A stretch of DNA of 64,000 nucleotides from Vondammii sp040505895 (lineage in GTDB: Bacteria; Pseudomonadota; Gammaproteobacteria; Chromatiales; Chromatiaceae), in assembly GCA_040505895.1 (NCBI GenBank), contig JBEVXU010000014.1, forward strand, positions 71,838-135,837, written 5' to 3'. Under the pieces are notes generated by a model. The model worked only from the letters and a program-made list of their open reading frames with translations. It did not search any database and was not told the DNA's origin. Below are positions 15,421-24,108 of this stretch, one piece after another. The position numbers were made by a program, and so were the translations under genes. Position 1 is the first letter of the stretch. The number at the start of each line of letters is the position of its first letter.

Positions 15421-16533
15421 TCAGAAAAATTCGTTTTCGCTGATCTCCATAGTATGTGGGGTATCGACACTACCACTTTCGGCGAGACGAATTTTCAGTG
15501 ATAGATTATTTCTCGAATCGGCATTGCTCAGTGCCTCCTCCAGAGTGATTTTGCCCTCTTTGTAGAGTTGGTGAAGAGCCTGATCGAAGGTCTGCATGCC
15601 TCTCTCGCTTCCTTGCTCCATCGCCTCTTTGACGGCATGGATGTCCCCTTTCTGGATCAACTCGGCAACGAAGGTGCTGAGCAGCATGATCTCCACCGCG
15701 GGTACCCGCTTGCCATCCTTGCTCTTTACCAGGCGCTGCGATACCACTGCTTTGAGGTTGAGTGAGAGGTCCATATAGAGCTGGTGGTGAGCTGTGTCGG
15801 GGAAGAAGTTGACCACCCGGTCGAGTGCCTGGTTTGCATTATTGGCGTGGAGGGTGGAGAGGCAGAGGTGGCCGGTTTCGGCGTAGGCGATAGCGTGCTG
15901 CATGGTCTCGCGATCACGAATCTCACCGATGAGAATCACGTCCGGCGCTTCACGCATGGCGTTTTTCAATGCCACCTCGTAGGAGAGAGTGTCCAGTCCC
16001 ACCTCGCGTTGGTCCACTATGGATTTCTTGTGAGTGTGGAGAAACTCTACCGGATCCTCAATGGTGAGGATGTGGCCGGTGGTGGTGTTGTTACGGTGGT
16101 CGATCATCGATGCCAGGGTGGTCGACTTACCCGAGCCTGTGGAACCGACCACCAGAATAAGCCCGCGTGCCATCATGACCAGTTCGCGCAGGGCAGGGGG
16201 TAGCTGAAGCTCATCAATGGTGGGGATGTCGCCCTTGATGTAGCGAATCACCATGGCGACGTCGCCACGCTGGCGAAAGACATTGACACGGAATCGCCCC
16301 AGCCCACTCATGGAGATGGCCAGATTGGCCTCCATGGTGCGTTCAAATTCGGAGATCTGATCATCACTCATGATCGAATAGGCAAGCTTATGTACCTCGC
16401 CTTGTCCGAGAGGTGTGTCACCAATCGGCATGGTGCGCCCTTCCGCCTTCAGGTTTGGCGGTGCACCGGTACTGAAAAATAGATCGGAGCCATTTTTCTG
16501 AACCATCAATTTCAGATAGGGGATGATCTCCAT
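15421..16533 (-). CDS. pilU: Type IV pilus retraction ATPase PilU
   Basis: 370 residues. PilT/PilU-type hexameric ATPase: N-terminal PAS-like domain (QKNGSDLFFSTGAPPNLKAEG), Walker A GSTGSGKST (130-138), Asp box ILTIEDPVEFLH, Walker B DVILIGEIRD, His box TGHLCLSTLHAN. The length and the C-terminal extension after KEGKITLEEALSNADSRNNLSLKIRL fit PilU better than PilT (about 345). PilU assists PilT in pilus retraction at the inner membrane. No pilT is next to it in this window; it ends 150 bp upstream of the thioredoxin-like gene. Confidence 0.9.
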   Translation of the reverse strand: MEIIPYLKLMVQKNGSDLFFSTGAPPNLKAEGRTMPIGDTPLGQGEVHKLAYSIMSDDQISEFERTMEANLAISMSGLGRFRVNVFRQRGDVAMVIRYIKGDIPTIDELQLPPALRELVMMARGLILVVGSTGSGKSTTLASMIDHRNNTTTGHILTIEDPVEFLHTHKKSIVDQREVGLDTLSYEVALKNAMREAPDVILIGEIRDRETMQHAIAYAETGHLCLSTLHANNANQALDRVVNFFPDTAHHQLYMDLSLNLKAVVSQRLVKSKDGKRVPAVEIMLLSTFVAELIQKGDIHAVKEAMEQGSERGMQTFDQALHQLYKEGKITLEEALSNADSRNNLSLKIRLAESGSVDTPHTMEISENEFF

Positions 16534-16930
16534 TATGTTCTCTCCGTCGGCGTGTCTGGTTGTTGAAATGCTTTTCTCAGATTATAGGCGACCGGCAACA
16601 CAATATGTTGAGGTGTTATTTTGAGAATAGAGATATCTCATCGTTACAGTGCGCCAGTAATCCGGTCTAAGGAAGCGCTGAATAAGTCTGGTCGAATTGA
16701 ATTGTGCTCAGGAGGCGCAAGATCAAGGGGTCGATCGCGGCTAATAGCAGGCTATTAGCAAGATTTTCAACACAGATATTGCGTCTACTGAGTGCAAGGC
16801 AATCGGTCATGACTTGTTCAGAGCTTCCCTAAGTCAGATACTTGCTCAATCAAAACATGAGTGATCTCCTGGTACAAGCTCCTCATCCATAGGCTATCCT
16901 CTATCTGAGGTGGATAAAGGGGGATGCTGG
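16534..16930. other. Intergenic region holding a MITE-like element
   Basis: 397 bp with no gene of its own. The middle is taken up by the palindromic element at 16667-16833; the rest should hold the divergent promoters of pilU and the DUF1415 gene. Confidence 0.5.
16667..16833. repeat. Palindromic MITE-like element, copy 2
   Basis: Imperfect terminal inverted repeats: CTAAGGAAGCGCTGAATAAG at 16667 against GACTTGTTCAGAGCTTCC at 16811-16828. Inside, TTGTGCTCAG/CTGAGTGCAA and GCTAATAGC/GCTATTAGC pair in nested fashion, so the 165 bp can fold into one long hairpin. The termini resemble the element at 2434-2599 (AAGGAGACTCTGATCAAGTC). No ORF. Confidence 0.65.
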
Positions 16931-17479
16931 ATGGATAGCCAAGAAGTAATTGCAGCCACAGAGTGCTGGATAAAGAGTGTGGTGGTGGATCTGAATCTCT
17001 GTCCTTTTGCTTCCCCGGTGGTAGAGAAAAAACAGGTCTTCTATAGAGTTTCCGATGGAGAGGAGGAGCCGGCGCTGTTTCAAGATATGCTCGATGCTCT
17101 GGATAGCTTTCAGGGAATGAATAAAGAGTCGGCGCAGACCGGCTTCCTGATTCTCTCTCAGGGGATGAAGGAGTTTGATGAGTTCAACGACTTTTTAGGT
17201 GTAGTCGAGTATCTACTGGAGGAGAGTGGTCTCACGGGTATTATTCAGGTCGTCGGTTTTCATCCGAATTACCGTTTTGTAGGCTGTACGAACAACGACC
17301 CCGCTAACTATACCAACCGCTCACCTTACCCGATGTTTCACCTGATCCTTGAGGATGACCTCGAGTCTGCAGTGGCATCCCATCCTGATCCCGGCTCTAT
17401 TCCCGTTCGGAATATAAAACTGTTGCGGGAGTTGGGAGAAGCCGAAATGAAGCGGCGTTTGGCTGCCTGCAGACAATAG
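16931..17479 (+). CDS. DUF1415 family protein
   Basis: 182 residues from ATG 16931, chosen because AAGGGGGA ends 6 bases before it; a GTG 21 bp upstream is possible. The family's conserved CPFA segment (VVVDLNLCPFASPVVEKKQVFYRVS) and VVGFHPNYRFVG....NYTNRSPYPMFHLI are present. No TM or signal peptide. The function of DUF1415 is unknown; the conserved Cys, His and Asn residues suggest a catalytic or metal role, which is only inference. Confidence 0.85.
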   Translation: MDSQEVIAATECWIKSVVVDLNLCPFASPVVEKKQVFYRVSDGEEEPALFQDMLDALDSFQGMNKESAQTGFLILSQGMKEFDEFNDFLGVVEYLLEESGLTGIIQVVGFHPNYRFVGCTNNDPANYTNRSPYPMFHLILEDDLESAVASHPDPGSIPVRNIKLLRELGEAEMKRRLAACRQ

Positions 17480-17767
17480 CTACTATCTTCATATGCTTAT
17501 AAGCAAATAGTGAATAATATTGAATGTTGTATGGCTATTTGCTATTAAACGGTAACCTGTTTGTCTTTTCGCGGTTTTTATCCCCGAAAATTAGGTGTTA
17601 TACGATGTCCTTGTCTATCAACTTCCGTAGAGAAGAGGATAGGGGCAGGTAATAAAAAGGTTCGACAGTCGGTTGGGTAATCTCGAATTTAGTGGTTTTA
17701 ATTCGATACGGCGGTAACGCCGGAACCGATGACTTGTCCGGCCTCAATTTTCCTAAGGAGGATAGTT
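17480..17767. other. Intergenic region upstream of a small membrane protein
   Basis: 288 bp. It probably carries the promoter and leader of the 39-residue gene at 17768. A CGGCGGTAACGCCG hairpin is visible at about 17709-17722. Nothing else recognised. Confidence 0.4.
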
Positions 17768-17887
17768 ATGAGTAGAGTAACAAGAACACTAGGCAATATT
17801 TGTCTCACATGTGGTGTGACCGCAGTTGCGGTCATGTCATTGGTAACGGCAGCTACCTTGATCTGGGTCTATACCATACAGTCTTAA
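17768..17887 (+). CDS. Small single-pass membrane protein (39 aa)
   Basis: Starts ATG AGT AGA GTA at 17768 with AAGGAGGAT 4 bases upstream and stops with TAA at 17885-17887. The product begins MSRVTRTLGNICLTCG and continues with a hydrophobic stretch ending LVTAATLIWVYTIQS: positive N-terminus, then one TM helix of about 22 residues. A strong terminator follows within 20 bp, so it is a self-contained transcription unit. I do not recognise a family. Small hydrophobic proteins of this type are often regulators of larger membrane proteins or type I toxins; neither is shown here. Confidence 0.6.
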   Translation: MSRVTRTLGNICLTCGVTAVAVMSLVTAATLIWVYTIQS

Positions 17888-17904
17888 CCCATTTCGCTCT
17901 CTAT

Positions 17905-17946
17905 GGGTCGGTCAGCACAGCTGTTGCTGATCGGCCCTTTTCTGTT
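17905..17946 (+). terminator. Terminator of the 39-aa membrane protein gene
   Basis: Stem GGGTCGGTCAGCA (17905-17917) with TGCTGATCGGCCC (17924-17936), two G-U pairs, followed by TTTTCTGTTT. Confidence 0.85.
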
Positions 17947-17961
17947 TGAGTCTGAGCTTCA

Positions 17962-19872
17962 TCAGGCATCCAATATTGCAGATTCCGCCTGCTCCAGCTC
18001 TTCACTTGCATGCAGCCATGACTCTTCTGTCTCAATGAGGTTGCGGTCAACACCACTCTTCTCCGTTAGTAACTCTTTCAGTCGGGTCTTGTTCCGCTCT
18101 TCGTAGATCTCCGCTTCAGCCAGGGTGTTTTCCAGTACAGCCTGACTGTCACTGAGCCTCTCCAATTGCTGCTCCAGTTTTTTCAGTTTGTTGCGCAGGG
18201 GCTGCAGTTGGCGTCGGCGCTCCGCCTCTTGCCGTTTCCGATCCTTGCGGGCAGTGGCGCTGTGTTCCTTCTCCTCCGCATCGCTGGTTGTTGTGCTATA
18301 GCGCTCTCTCTCAGCCAGCCAGCGTGGGTAGTCGTCCAGGTCACCTTTAAATTCAGTGACATTGCCATCATTCACCAGTAACAGCTGGTCGCAGGTGGTG
18401 CGTAGCAGGTGGCGGTCATGAGAGACCAGTACCATCGCTCCCTCATACTCCTGCAGTGCTTGACTGAGGGCGTGACGCATCTCCAGATCGAGATGGTTGG
18501 TGGGTTCATCAAGCAGCAGCAGATTGGGGCGCTGATAGACCAGCAGAGCCAATACCAAGCGTGCCTTCTCTCCGCCGGAGAAGGGGGCGACCGGACTTTC
18601 AGCTCGTTCCCCTGAGAAGCCAAAACCACCCACGAAGTTACGCAGAGACTGCTCACTTGCTTTTCGGTCGAGACGGGCCAGGTGTTCCAGAGGAGTCTGA
18701 TCCGGTCGCAGTTGATCAAGCTGGTGCTGGGCAAAGTAACCGATCTTCAGATCCTGGGCGGTGTCACGTTCACCCTTCTGGGGCTCGAGAGTACCAGCGA
18801 TCAGTTTGATCAGTGTCGACTTGCCCGCACCGTTGGGTCCCAGCAGGCCAATACGATCCCCGGGAGAGAGCCCGAGATTCAACTGTTTGATGATCCGTAT
18901 ATCGCCGTAGCCGGCATCCATCTTTTCAAGACGCAGCAGAGGGTTGGGTGACTTCTCCGGTGGTTTGAAGGCGAAGTGGAAAGGTGAATCGACATGGGCC
19001 GGGGCGATCAGCTCCATCCGCTCCAGGGCCTTCAAGCGGCTCTGGGCCTGACGCGCCTTGGTTGCCTGGGCACGGAAACGATCAACGTAGCTACGAATAT
19101 GAGCCACTTCCCGCTGCTGTTTGACAAAGGCCGCCTGCTGGTTGGCTAGTCGCTCAGCCCGGGTGCGCTCAAAGGCGGAGTAGTTACCCGTGTAAAGCGC
19201 TACCGACTCCTGCTCGATGTGGGCGATATGGGTGGTTACCGCATCAAGAAAATCCCTGTCATGGGAGATCAGTAGCAGGGTGCCGCTATAGGCCTTGAGC
19301 CACTGCTCCAGCCAGATGACGGCATCCAGATCGAGGTGGTTGGTTGGCTCGTCCAGCAGTAGTAGGTCGGAGCGACACATTAGCGCCTGGGCCAGATTGA
19401 GGCGCATACGCCAACCGCCGGAGAAGCTGCTTACCGGGTGCTCCTCTTCCCCCGGTTTGAATCCCAGGCCGTGAATCAAACGGGCGGCACGGGAACGGGC
19501 GGTGTAGCCGCCGATATTTTCCAGCCGACCATGTAGTTCCGCCACCCGTTCGCCTTGATGGCCCTCTTCGGCCTCCACCAGGGCTTGCTCCACCCCTCTG
19601 AGCTCCTTATCACCATCCAGTACATAGTCGATGGCAGGATGGTTACCGGCGGGGGTCTCCTGTGCGACGTTTGCAATCACCCAATCACGTGGGCGGTAGA
19701 AGTCACCTTCATCGGCATGTAGCTGGTCGCGGATCAGAGCAAAGAGACTCGATTTGCCGGTACCGTTGGCGCCGGTCAGACCCGCCCGTTGACCCGGATG
19801 GATGGTAAAGCAGGCGTCAGCGAAGAGCTGTCGGGTGCCGCGTCGTAGTGAGAGGTGATCGAACTTGAGCAT
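17962..19872 (-). CDS. yheS: ABC-F family ATPase YheS
   Basis: 636 residues, close to E. coli YheS (637). Two ABC domains without TM segments: Walker A GANGTGKSS and GPNGAGKST, signatures SSFSGGWRMRLNLAQAL and APFSGGEKARLVLALL, Walker B LLLLDEPTNHLDL in both, and a P-site tolerance linker (EVAHIRSYVDRFRAQATKARQAQSRLKALERM). A Lys/Arg/Glu-rich C-terminal coiled coil ends the protein (about 540-636). ABC-F proteins bind the ribosomal E site and rescue stalled translation. Single gene. Confidence 0.93.
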   Translation of the reverse strand: MLKFDHLSLRRGTRQLFADACFTIHPGQRAGLTGANGTGKSSLFALIRDQLHADEGDFYRPRDWVIANVAQETPAGNHPAIDYVLDGDKELRGVEQALVEAEEGHQGERVAELHGRLENIGGYTARSRAARLIHGLGFKPGEEEHPVSSFSGGWRMRLNLAQALMCRSDLLLLDEPTNHLDLDAVIWLEQWLKAYSGTLLLISHDRDFLDAVTTHIAHIEQESVALYTGNYSAFERTRAERLANQQAAFVKQQREVAHIRSYVDRFRAQATKARQAQSRLKALERMELIAPAHVDSPFHFAFKPPEKSPNPLLRLEKMDAGYGDIRIIKQLNLGLSPGDRIGLLGPNGAGKSTLIKLIAGTLEPQKGERDTAQDLKIGYFAQHQLDQLRPDQTPLEHLARLDRKASEQSLRNFVGGFGFSGERAESPVAPFSGGEKARLVLALLVYQRPNLLLLDEPTNHLDLEMRHALSQALQEYEGAMVLVSHDRHLLRTTCDQLLLVNDGNVTEFKGDLDDYPRWLAERERYSTTTSDAEEKEHSATARKDRKRQEAERRRQLQPLRNKLKKLEQQLERLSDSQAVLENTLAEAEIYEERNKTRLKELLTEKSGVDRNLIETEESWLHASEELEQAESAILDA

Positions 19873-20015
19873 GGCGGCGGATTTTAACAGATTTATCCCA
19901 CCGTAATGAATATTGTGGCGTTCCTACCGGTCGCGCTTATTTCCGGCTTATTATCGATTGTCTGCGAAGCAGTTACCGGCTGAACTTCATCGGTGATCAG
20001 GTAAGGTTGAGAGCA

Positions 20016-20900
20016 CTACTTCTTCGCCTCCACCAGCCGTACTTCCACCCGGCGGTTGAGAGCCCGTCCTTTCTTGCGGCGGTTGCTCGCCTTCGGACGG
20101 GATTCGCCGTAACCCTTGGCACTGATAGAGGCCTTTCCCACCCCCTTGCTGATCAAGTAGTCCGCCATGCTCTTGGCTCGTTTTGCCGATAGTCTCTGGT
20201 TGGCGGCGCGGCGGCCGACATTGTCGGTGTGTGCTTCAACGGTAACCTTATACTGTTTGGGGCTGGCATTGAGAAAGACGGCAATTTTGTCCAGCGCCTC
20301 ACGCATCTCTTTGCCTAGTCCGGTCTGTTTGGTGCCGAGATAGAAGGTGTGTCGGCGCACCTCCTCAAAGGTGTAGGGGAGCAGCTGTTTTATACACTCC
20401 TGATAGCTACGGAACGGCTTCTGAAAGTTGACCGGGCTGATGGAAATTCTGACGCTGCTGTTTTTTCGCTCCCAATTGGCATGCTCGACCTGGGCCACCC
20501 ACCCCTTCTGCAGTGTCTCCAGCATCCACATACTCTGGCTAGGGGATATGATAAATGGCTTACTTCCCTTTTTAACCTGCACCTCTTCCGCCCGTGATGA
20601 GGCTGTGTCGTGAACCCAGGCTGGCGGGCTCTCTTTGATCGCGGCTAACCCCTCCTTTTGGTAACGGCGGTTGACTTCGATCTCAAGCACCGGCTCCTTG
20701 CCTGCGCGATGAATGAACCAGGCGGTGCCGTAACCGCTGATCTTGTGCATCAGCACACACTCTGTGGGTGTACCCGCATGCTCCCATTCAGAGTTATGGA
20801 TACCTGTTTTGTGTTCGATATCGCCAAAAGCGAAAACGAGGGAAGGGGTGAGAGATAGAATCAGGCTGCGCCACATGGTGGTTTTTCTCTTATAGCTCAT
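20016..20900 (-). CDS. MotY-like OmpA-family protein
   Basis: 294 residues. Signal peptide in the first 30 residues (MWRSLILSLTPSLVFA from the second Met). The middle (EHAGTPTECVLMHKISGYGTAWFIHRAGKEPVLEIEVN) resembles the N-terminal domain of MotY, the T-ring protein of sodium-type polar flagella. The C-terminus is an OmpA peptidoglycan-binding domain (VTVEAHTDNVGRRAANQRLSAKRAKSMADYLISKG...GYGESRPKASNRRKKGRALNRRVEV). MotY fixes the stator around the motor by holding peptidoglycan. No other flagellar gene is in the window, which is normal for motY. Two possible start Mets. Confidence 0.72.
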   Translation of the reverse strand: MSYKRKTTMWRSLILSLTPSLVFAFGDIEHKTGIHNSEWEHAGTPTECVLMHKISGYGTAWFIHRAGKEPVLEIEVNRRYQKEGLAAIKESPPAWVHDTASSRAEEVQVKKGSKPFIISPSQSMWMLETLQKGWVAQVEHANWERKNSSVRISISPVNFQKPFRSYQECIKQLLPYTFEEVRRHTFYLGTKQTGLGKEMREALDKIAVFLNASPKQYKVTVEAHTDNVGRRAANQRLSAKRAKSMADYLISKGVGKASISAKGYGESRPKASNRRKKGRALNRRVEVRLVEAKK

Positions 20901-20960
20901 ACAAGGGAGATCGACAGGCAGCCGAATTTCTTTACCTGGATATTATCTCTGCTGGGTGGT

Positions 20961-22475
20961 TTAGTTTCGCCGGTCGAGTCTACGGTAGCCTACTGCCTCG
21001 CTGATATGGTTCGGTTCTATGGTATCGCAGGCGGACATATCGGCAAGGGTACGTGCCAGCCGCAGGATACGGTGATAGGCACGGGCGGAGAGCCCTAGCT
21101 GATCCATGGCCCGTTGGACCAGCTTGTCGGCTTCATGGGTGAGTGTACAGATACTCTCCATCTGCCTGCCCTTGAGTTGGCTGTTGCAGCAGCCGTTGCG
21201 CTGCAGTTGCCTCTCTCTCGCCACTGCTACCCGCGCATGTACCTCGGCACTGCTCTCTGGACACTCTTTAGATGTGCTGCTCAGTGCTTCCGGCGGCAGC
21301 ATCGGTACGTCGATATGCATGTCGATACGATCAAGGAGTGGGCCGGATATACGGCTACGGTAGCGCAGTACCTGATCGGCAGTGCAGCGGCACTCTCTTT
21401 TCCCGCTGCTGTCACCGTGATAACCACAGGGACAGGGATTCATCGCAGAGATCAGCTGAAACTTTGCGGGAAACTCCTCCTGCCGGGCAGCGCGGGAGAT
21501 GGTGATGCAGCCACTCTCCAATGGCTCACGCAGCACCTCCAGCACCTTACGGTCAAACTCCGGCAGCTCATCTAGAAACATCACGCCGTTATGAGCCAGG
21601 GATATCTCTCCGGGGCGTGGGTTGCTGCCTCCTCCCACCAGTGCCACACCGGAAGCGGTGTGGTGAGGTGTGCGAAAGGGTCTTTTGCGCCAGTCATCGA
21701 TATTGAATCCACGGTTGCTGACGGAGAGGATCGCTGCAGTTTCCAGTGCCTCATCTTCACTCATCTCCGGCAGGATACCGGGCAGTCGGCTTGCCAGCAT
21801 CGACTTGCCGGTACCGGGCGGGCCGATCATCAGCAGGCTGTGGCCGCCAGCGGCGGCAATCTCCAGGGCGCGTCTGGCGTGGTATTGACCGCGTACATCC
21901 GCCAGATCAGGGTGGTGGAGGGTGGTGGTTGGGGTGGTGTTTGGGACAGCCGGCGGTAACCTGTCACCCTTTATAAGATGATCGCACACTTCCAGCAGAT
22001 GGTTAGCGGGATAGACTTTTACGCCTTCAACCAGCGCCGCTTCGCTGGCACTTGCCGTCGGTAGAATTAGGGAACGCCCCGCTTCCCGTGCCGCCAGCGC
22101 CACCGGCAGTACACCTTTTACCGGCCGCAACTCACCGGAGAGTGCCAGTTCACCAAGAAACTCATAGCCGGACAGCGCTTGCAGCGGAATCTGGCCTGAG
22201 GCGGCGAGGACGCCGAGGGCGATGGCAAGATCGAAGCGCCCACCCTCTTTCGGCAGGTCTGCCGGGGCGAGGTTGATAGTGGTGCGCTTGGGAGGGAACT
22301 CAAAGCGAGAGTTGAGCAGCGCCCCGCGCACCCGGTCTTTACTCTCTTTTACCGCCATCTCCGGCAGGCCGACCATGGAGAGTGAGGGGAGACCGTTGGT
22401 GAGGTGGACTTCGACCGTCACCAGCGGGGCACTGATGCCGGTGCGGGCGCGGCTATAGAGAGTAGCGAGGGGCAT
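20961..22475 (-). CDS. comM: ComM/YifB-family Mg-chelatase-like AAA+ ATPase
   Basis: 504 residues. N-terminal ChlI-like domain (MPLATLYSRARTGISAPLVTVEVHLTNGLPSLSMVGLP), AAA+ core with Walker A IGPPGTGKSM, Walker B GVMFLDELPEF, zinc-type segment CPCGYHGD....CRCTADQV, and the C-terminal LSARAYHRILRLARTLAD. ComM is a helicase for branch migration during natural transformation. The neighbours ubiK and glnK are in the same order as in Pseudomonas. Confidence 0.93.
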   Translation of the reverse strand: MPLATLYSRARTGISAPLVTVEVHLTNGLPSLSMVGLPEMAVKESKDRVRGALLNSRFEFPPKRTTINLAPADLPKEGGRFDLAIALGVLAASGQIPLQALSGYEFLGELALSGELRPVKGVLPVALAAREAGRSLILPTASASEAALVEGVKVYPANHLLEVCDHLIKGDRLPPAVPNTTPTTTLHHPDLADVRGQYHARRALEIAAAGGHSLLMIGPPGTGKSMLASRLPGILPEMSEDEALETAAILSVSNRGFNIDDWRKRPFRTPHHTASGVALVGGGSNPRPGEISLAHNGVMFLDELPEFDRKVLEVLREPLESGCITISRAARQEEFPAKFQLISAMNPCPCGYHGDSSGKRECRCTADQVLRYRSRISGPLLDRIDMHIDVPMLPPEALSSTSKECPESSAEVHARVAVARERQLQRNGCCNSQLKGRQMESICTLTHEADKLVQRAMDQLGLSARAYHRILRLARTLADMSACDTIEPNHISEAVGYRRLDRRN

Positions 22476-22631
22476 GGTTACCTTCCGTGGAACATTGGCT
22501 TGCTGCAGTGAGGAACACTATAAGCAATCACAGGGAAGGAATGAAGCGATTTATTTGCCGGAGGGCTGTCGATTTTTTAATCAGGCTGAGCCACTTCTGC
22601 AGGTTGCTACTGCCTGCTGTATACAGGTCGG

Positions 22632-22880
22632 TTATTTACCGGCCTCTCTCTCCATCTCAGCCACTTGTGCCTCCAGCCGTTCCAGCTTTTCCCGGGTGCG
22701 GGTCAGCACCGCCTGCTGCACCTCAAACTCTTCACGGGTAACCAGATCAAGGTGGGTGAGGGCTGACTCCAGGGCGGAGCGAATATTTTTCTGCATATCC
22801 TCCTGAAGGAACTGCAGACCGGCAGGTACATTGCCAGCGACGCGCTTGGCAAGGTCATCAAATAGTTTTGGATCAATCAT
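22632..22880 (-). CDS. ubiK: Ubiquinone biosynthesis accessory factor UbiK
   Basis: 82 residues of the BMFP (YqiC) family: an amphipathic N-terminal helix (MIDPKLFDDLAKRVAGNVP), then a coiled coil (DLVTREEFEVQQAVLTRTREKLERLEAQVAEMERE) that forms a trimer. UbiK binds UbiJ and lipids in the soluble ubiquinone synthesis complex. Divergent from glnK; comM follows 156 bp downstream. Confidence 0.92.
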   Translation of the reverse strand: MIDPKLFDDLAKRVAGNVPAGLQFLQEDMQKNIRSALESALTHLDLVTREEFEVQQAVLTRTREKLERLEAQVAEMEREAGK

Positions 22881-23056
22881 GGGCGAACCATAGCCGGGCC
22901 GGCCCTGTATGTCTATTTTTTTCCACTTCGCCGGGGCGCGTTCTTGTTGCGCTAGGCACGTTACATCGCTTTCCCCGGGAGCCGGTCATGAAATGGGTGT
23001 GATGCAGGAGTGATCTATTGCGAACGGCTGTCCATTTCTGGTGCAAAAGGGGGTGG

Positions 23057-23073
23057 CGCACCAAATAGGTGCG
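23057..23073. promoter_or_regulatory. Probable NtrC binding site upstream of glnK
   Basis: GCACC-AAATA-GGTGC (23058-23072) fits the NtrC palindrome GCACC-N5-GGTGC. It lies about 80 bp upstream of the sigma-54 element, the usual enhancer distance. Additional half sites TGGTGCA are nearby (around 23039 and 23082). Confidence 0.7.
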
Positions 23074-23150
23074 ACCGTTGCTGGTGCATAAAAGCGATAT
23101 TTTTTCTACAAAATCCCGTAATGCTTTGAATATAAAGTGGAAAAATGTTT

Positions 23151-23166
23151 TGGCATGAGAGCTGCA
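23151..23166 (+). promoter_or_regulatory. Sigma-54 promoter of glnK
   Basis: TGGCATGAGAGCTGCA matches the -24/-12 consensus TGGCAYG-N4-TTGCA with exact spacing and one mismatch (C for T). It lies 90 bp before the glnK start codon. With the NtrC-like site upstream, this indicates nitrogen-limitation control. Confidence 0.8.
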
Positions 23167-23255
23167 ATATATCGCTCATCAATGATTGGGTAGTTCCCAA
23201 TTTGCTGGGCGATGAACAGCCAACTGTATTAAAGCGTAATGACAGGAGAGATCTG

Positions 23256-23594
23256 ATGAAACTGGTTACAGCAATCATTAAGCCATTCAAGCTGGATGAT
23301 GTCCGGGAGGCTATGTCTGATATAGGCGTCTCCGGCATCACTGTGGTCGAGGTCAAAGGTTTTGGACGTCAAAAGGGGCATACAGAGCTCTACCGTGGTG
23401 CTGAGTATGTGGTCGACTTTCTGCCGAAGATCAAGGTTGAGGTGGCGGTTAGTTCCGACATGGTCGATCAGTTGATAGAAGCCATCACTTCGGCGGCCAA
23501 GACCGGCAAGATCGGTGACGGCAAAATATTTGTCTCCAGTCTGGAGCAAGTGGTTCGGATTCGTACCGGTGAGGCTGGTGTTGAGGCGCTCTAG
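23256..23594 (+). CDS. glnK: Nitrogen regulatory PII protein (GlnK/GlnB)
   Basis: 112 residues from ATG 23256 with CAGGAGAG before it; upstream codons in frame overlap the promoter and are not coding. The T-loop GRQKGHTELYRGAEYVVDFLPK carries Tyr51 (uridylylation site); the C-terminal GDGKIFVSSLEQVVRIRTGE is the ATP/2-oxoglutarate signature. PII proteins form trimers sensing 2-oxoglutarate and energy and control GlnE, NtrB and AmtB. Sigma-54/NtrC-type promoter and adjacency to an amtB remnant favour GlnK over GlnB. Confidence 0.93.
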   Translation: MKLVTAIIKPFKLDDVREAMSDIGVSGITVVEVKGFGRQKGHTELYRGAEYVVDFLPKIKVEVAVSSDMVDQLIEAITSAAKTGKIGDGKIFVSSLEQVVRIRTGEAGVEAL

Positions 23595-23602
23595 CTAGCG
23601 CT

Positions 23603-23630
23603 GGGAAACGCCCATCCTTGGGATGTTTCC
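23603..23630. other. Hairpin between glnK and the amtB remnant
   Basis: GGGAAAC (23603-23609) pairs with GTTTCC (23625-23630) around an inner CCCAT...TGGG. No T run follows, so it may be an attenuator, a processing site or a leftover of the original intergenic region. Confidence 0.4.
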
Positions 23631-23743
23631 AAAGCGGAATCGCAAAACCTGGTTCCCCCCGATCACCTCATCTTAAAGGCTAAACGCCTCTGAAAATATC
23701 GACAGATCTATCTGTCACATGAGTGATTTTTTGTCTAATTTTT

Positions 23744-23965
23744 AGGGATCTGACCAATGATGGCGCAACCTTTGTCGGTCAGTGGGTGGGTATGCTCACC
23801 ATCCTGGTATGGGTCTTCAGTATCATCTTCATAGTCTGGTTCGCCATCAAGGCGGTGATGGGGATCCGCGTCAGCGAAGAGGAGGAGTATGAAGGCGTCG
23901 ATATCGGTGAGTGCGGTATGGAAGCCTATCCTGAGTTTACCGGTTCCAAGGGTTCCAGCATGTAA
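23744..23965 (+). pseudogene. amtB: 3' remnant of ammonium transporter amtB
   Basis: The open frame encodes only the last TM helix and cytoplasmic tail of an Amt protein: TNDGATFVGQWVGMLTILVWV, a TM stretch, then IKAVMGIRVSEEEEYEGVDIGECGMEAYPEFTG. The RVSEEEEYEG segment is the conserved AmtB C-terminus that contacts GlnK. A full AmtB needs about 400 residues; some 330 are missing, and only 128 bp separate glnK from the fragment. A GTG at 23723 could in theory start an 80-residue product, but there is no ribosome site. Either a real internal deletion or an assembly collapse. A terminator follows directly, at the place expected for the intact operon. Confidence 0.8.
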
Positions 23966-24012
23966 GATATCATCGAAAACCTGAATCGGTGGATTCAGGT
24001 GGATGGGAAGAG

Positions 24013-24034
24013 CGGGTGCCTAGGCGCCCGTTTT
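24013..24034 (+). terminator. Terminator after glnK-amtB remnant
   Basis: Stem CGGGTGC (24013-24019) / GCGCCCG (24024-24030) with one G-U pair, then TTTT. Confidence 0.7.
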
Positions 24035-24108
24035 ACATGGTGATAAGGGTGTAAACTTTCCGGAAGTTCCGTAGAATCTAAATCGGGCCAATCATATCTT
24101 TACAGGTA

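Noticed and set aside
23145..23255. N-terminal extension of the PII protein to 149 residues.
   Set aside because: The extension covers the sigma-54 promoter; family length and ribosome site support ATG 23256.
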